Source: Streptomyces noursei (lineage in GTDB: Bacteria; Actinomycetota; Actinomycetes; Streptomycetales; Streptomycetaceae). From it: a stretch of DNA of 64,000 nucleotides. The notes beneath the pieces were generated by a model. It saw only the letters and a program-made list of their open reading frames with translations, was not told the origin of the DNA and ran no database searches. Of the stretch, positions 61,733 to 64,000 are shown piece after piece. How positions within the stretch are numbered: position 1 is the first letter of the stretch; each line of letters begins with the position of its first letter. Location: contig NZ_LWBU01000035.1 in assembly GCF_001646665.1 (NCBI RefSeq), positions 62,001 through 126,000 on the forward strand, given 5' to 3'. The position numbers and the translations under genes were made by a program.

Positions 61733-62485
61733 ATGGAACAGTCGACACACGCCGGGCTCTTCACCCGCAGGTTCGGTCCTCCGCCGCGCGACGGCGCCCC
61801 CAATGTCGTGCTGGTGCACGGGCTGGGACTCTCGGGGCGGTACTTCGTTCCGCTCGCGCGACGGCTGGCCGCGGGCGGGACGACCGTGTTCGTCCCGGAC
61901 CTGCCCGGCAACGCACGGTCGCGGGCCGTCGTGCGCCGCGCCCCGCGCGTCGGTGAGCTCGCCGGCGCCCTGGAGCGCTGGCACCGGGGCCTCGCCCTGG
62001 GACCGAGCCTGCTGGTGGCCAATTCGGTCGGCTGCCAGGTGGTCGCGGCGTTCGCCGCCCGGCACCCGCGCCTGGTGCGCCGCGTCGTGATGGTGGGGCC
62101 GGCGCTCGAACCGGGTGCCGGCGGCCTGCGGCAGTGCGGGCGGCTCCTGGCCGACGCGCCCCGCGAACCGCTCTCCCTGCTCGCGGTCGCGGCGGGCGAC
62201 TATCTGGTGACCGGCCCCGTCCGGTTCGCCGCGTCCTTCCGGCACGCGCTGCGCGACGCGGCCGAGTCGTTCGAGGGGCATTTGGCCCGGGTCGTCGCGC
62301 CGACCCTCGTGGTGCGCGGGGCGGGTGACACCATCGCCTCCCGGGAGTGGACCCGGCGTGTGGCACGTGCGGTCGGCGACGGGCGCGCGGCCGAGGTCCA
62401 GGGCGCCGCGCACGCGGCGCACTACAGCGCGCCCGGCGCCGTGGCCGCGCTGATCCAGCAGTTCACCGCAGGAGGGCAGACGTGA
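61733..62485 (+). CDS. Alpha/beta hydrolase
   Basis: A 250-residue cytosolic hydrolase. The oxyanion loop is VLVHGLGLSGRYFVPLA, the nucleophile lies in LLVANSVGCQVVAAF, where N-S-V-G replaces the usual G-x-S-x-G first glycine, the acid in LVVRGAGDTIASREW and the His in QGAAHAAHYSAP. This combination is typical of small non-specific hydrolases near membrane genes. GGGAGGG and GGAAGG both precede the ATG. Its stop overlaps the GTG of the membrane protein gene, so the two form a coupled pair. Confidence 0.85.
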   Translation: MEQSTHAGLFTRRFGPPPRDGAPNVVLVHGLGLSGRYFVPLARRLAAGGTTVFVPDLPGNARSRAVVRRAPRVGELAGALERWHRGLALGPSLLVANSVGCQVVAAFAARHPRLVRRVVMVGPALEPGAGGLRQCGRLLADAPREPLSLLAVAAGDYLVTGPVRFAASFRHALRDAAESFEGHLARVVAPTLVVRGAGDTIASREWTRRVARAVGDGRAAEVQGAAHAAHYSAPGAVAALIQQFTAGGQT

Positions 62486-62991
62486 GACCGAGCAGGACGT
62501 CCGACGGTTCGCAATCGCCGGGGACGAACACGGAGCGTCCGTCGCCCTGGCTGCGCGTCCTGCCGGGTATCTCCCCCGAGCGGCGCGGATTCGTGCTGGC
62601 CTGGTGGGGGTTCGCCCTCACGTTCGGCGGGATGCGGCTGCTGACGTGGCTCATCCACATCGACGTGGCGGGGGTGGGTGACGTCCAGGCGGGCGGTGTC
62701 CACCTCCACCATTACGTGTGGGGCATCCTGCTGTTGGTGGCGGTGGGCGCGGCCGGGCTGGTGGAGCGTTCGGCACGGGCCCGTGCGTGGATGGGACTCG
62801 CCTACGGGGTGGGGCTGGCGCTGGTGGTGGACGAGGCGGCTCTGCTGATCAGCCTGGAGGACGTGTACTGGGACACCGAGGGCGGCGTCAGCATCGCCCT
62901 GGCCATCGCGGTGATCGCTGTCGCGGGCGCCGTCCTCGCGGTGACCCGCGCGCGGCGGCGCGGCACCGGGAACGGCGACGACCACGGGTGA
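62482..62991 (+). CDS. Integral membrane protein with an HLHH motif
   Basis: A 169-residue protein with about four membrane helices: FVLAWWGFALTFGGMRLLTW, VWGILLLVAVGAAGLV, GLAYGVGLALVVDEAALLI and ALAIAVIAVAGAVLAVT. The first 30 residues are polar. HLHHYVWG after helix 1 and DEAALLISLEDVYW after helix 3 are the conserved-looking parts and could bind a metal. I do not recognise a named family. The GTG start overlaps the stop of the hydrolase (GTGA). A strong terminator follows the gene. Confidence 0.75.
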   Translation: MRPSRTSDGSQSPGTNTERPSPWLRVLPGISPERRGFVLAWWGFALTFGGMRLLTWLIHIDVAGVGDVQAGGVHLHHYVWGILLLVAVGAAGLVERSARARAWMGLAYGVGLALVVDEAALLISLEDVYWDTEGGVSIALAIAVIAVAGAVLAVTRARRRGTGNGDDHG

Positions 62992-63045
62992 CCGGCACCG
63001 GACGGTGCCGAAGGCCGCCGGCCGAGCGGCCGCGGAAGCGCCGGG

Positions 63046-63074
63046 GGCCCTCCACCGCGGAGCGGTGGAGGGCC
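63046..63074. terminator. Strong perfect hairpin
   Basis: GGCCCTCCACCGC pairs perfectly with GCGGTGGAGGGCC over a 3-base loop, 54 bases after the membrane protein gene and upstream of the facing protease gene, so it can terminate both transcripts. Confidence 0.8.
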
Positions 63075-63136
63075 GTGTCACGTCGCACCGGGGAGGGTGC
63101 GTCGCCCGCGCAGCGCTGCTCCGCATGACAGTGCAC

Positions 63137-63240
63137 TGCCTTGCGTTGCTTCCGTTGCTTGCGCCGGGCGCGTTGGGTTGCGTTGCTTGCACCGCGCCGT
63201 GCCGCGTTGTGTTGCGTTGCGCGGGCCGCGTGGCGTGGCG
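63137..63240. repeat. Low-complexity GCGTTGC-rich region
   Basis: GTTGC or GCGTTG-type words recur at irregular spacing about nine times (for example TTGCGTTGCTT, GTTGGGTTGCGTTGC, GTTGTGTTGCGTTGC). It sits between the terminator and the end of the protease gene and codes for nothing convincing. Confidence 0.6.
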
Positions 63241-63258
63241 CGGGTGGGATGTGCGGCG

Positions 63259-63996
63259 TCAGACGCCGGCGATGCCCTGGATCCAGGAGCGGTACGCCGT
63301 CACGTTCGTGTACGCGGTGGTGGTCTGCCGGTCGCTGGTGGAGGCGACGCCCACCTGTACGCCGTTGGCCATCATGGGGCCGCCCGAGTCGCCGCCCGCC
63401 GTGATGCCGTTGCCGCGGCGGGCGCAGATGGCCGAGCCGTTGTACGCGTCGCGGCAGCCGCCGGTCACGACGACATCGGCGACCTTGAGGTACTGGGACT
63501 GGCAGTTCGCCTCCGAGCCGCACTGGTAGGTGGCGCCCCAGCCGTAGACCTGCACGGTCTGGTTCACCGACACGGAGCCCGGCTGGCCGAGGCGGGCGTA
63601 GGTGCCGGACACGGACCGGTCGAGGCGGACCAGCGACAGGTCGGAGGACGGGTGGCTGTGGACGCTGACCCCGTTGGCCACGGTGCCGCCGGTGGTCTGG
63701 TCGAGGCTGCCGATGCGGAACGACAGGCCGCCGCCCCCGACGCAGTGCTTGGCGGTGAGGATCCAGGTGGGGGCGATGATGGAGGCGCTGCAGGTCTGCC
63801 GGCCGTTCGAGAACAACCGGGCCGCCCAGGGAGCGTTGTTGGCGTAGCCGCCGCCGATGATCGGCTGGACGTCGGTGCCGGGAGCGATCGCGGGGGCACT
63901 GGGCGCAGGTGACGCCTGGGCAGCGGCGGTGGGGGCCGTTCCTAAGAGGGTCAGGGCCGCGATCGCGAGGGCAGGGGCCAGTCTGGCTATTCGCAC
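63259..63996 (-). CDS. Secreted trypsin-like serine protease (S1 family)
   Basis: A 245-residue exported chymotrypsin-fold protease. Signal peptide at residues 1-27, then a short Ala/Pro-rich pro-segment to about 43. The mature start is IIGGGYANNAPWAARL. The catalytic triad is His84 in TAKHC, Asp119 in SSDLSLVRL and Ser204 in GGDSGGPMM. Six or more Cys fit the usual disulfides. The GTG start is four bases from the window edge, so its binding site cannot be seen. Such exoproteases feed on protein during growth; regulation is not visible. Confidence 0.93.
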   Translation of the reverse strand: MRIARLAPALAIAALTLLGTAPTAAAQASPAPSAPAIAPGTDVQPIIGGGYANNAPWAARLFSNGRQTCSASIIAPTWILTAKHCVGGGGLSFRIGSLDQTTGGTVANGVSVHSHPSSDLSLVRLDRSVSGTYARLGQPGSVSVNQTVQVYGWGATYQCGSEANCQSQYLKVADVVVTGGCRDAYNGSAICARRGNGITAGGDSGGPMMANGVQVGVASTSDRQTTTAYTNVTAYRSWIQGIAGV

Positions 63997-64000
63997 GTTC

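Overview
The window looks like chromosomal DNA of a Streptomyces (or very close actinomycete). Base composition is very high in G+C, nearly all third codon positions are G or C, GTG starts are frequent, and ATGA/GTGA stop-start overlaps are common. The gene content is also typical: a conservon with its cytochrome P450, a bacterial terpene synthase, an AfsR/SARP regulator, MEDS/STAS anti-sigma partners, SWIM-SNF2 helicase pairs and many secreted hydrolases. No rRNA, tRNA, intact insertion sequence, prophage or CRISPR array was seen. 

Layout. 0-9.6 kb: the 5' part of an ATP-dependent DNA ligase, a secreted PI-PLC-like enzyme, a DUF6397-like protein, a detached Roadblock/GTPase pair, a small hydrolase, a methyltransferase, several small uncharacterised proteins and a MOSC protein. 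9.6-20.4 kb: a fatty-acid desaturase, an SNF2 helicase plus SWIM zinc-finger protein (overlapping genes), a FolD paralogue with a ZTP (pfl) riboswitch in its leader, a GAF regulator followed by an aldehyde dehydrogenase, and an FKBP isomerase. 20.6-27.2 kb: a frameshifted gene remnant, then a complete conservon cvnABCD plus a CYP157-like P450 (translationally coupled), facing a terpene synthase across a strong hairpin. 28-35 kb: a TetR regulator with an SGNH hydrolase, a YafY/WYL regulator divergent from a VOC protein, another hydrolase, an LAxTG surface protein upstream of a SigE-type sigma factor and a proline-rich membrane protein. 35-43 kb: a Ser/Thr kinase, two uncharacterised proteins, a STAS / MEDS-STAS / MEDS-HATPase partner-switching group and an Acg-like nitroreductase. 

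43-53 kb is the most coherent accessory locus. It holds a serine D,D-carboxypeptidase/beta-lactamase-fold enzyme, an M23 peptidase, an NlpC/P60 peptidase, an ECF sigma factor with low-complexity extensions, a VanX-like D-Ala-D-Ala dipeptidase, a SARP-NB-ARC-TPR regulator and two small secreted proteins. The three hydrolases and the two small proteins share one C-terminal module (W-[GA]-[TS]-x-V-x-V-R near its start, a C-Q pair in the middle, NIYI-like, then a final Cys). This suggests a regulated set of peptidoglycan-acting exoproteins that bind the same target. The SARP/VanX divergent promoter carries roughly 22-bp-spaced direct repeats. 

53-64 kb: a secreted PAF-acetylhydrolase-like lipase, a spore-photoproduct-lyase-family radical SAM protein, two duplicated secreted serine hydrolases flanking a small membrane protein that has a perfect operator-like palindrome, an HSL-type esterase, a DinB protein, a TPR protein, an alpha/beta hydrolase coupled to a membrane protein, and a secreted trypsin-like protease. 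Functions are inferred from motifs visible in the translations; no database search was run.
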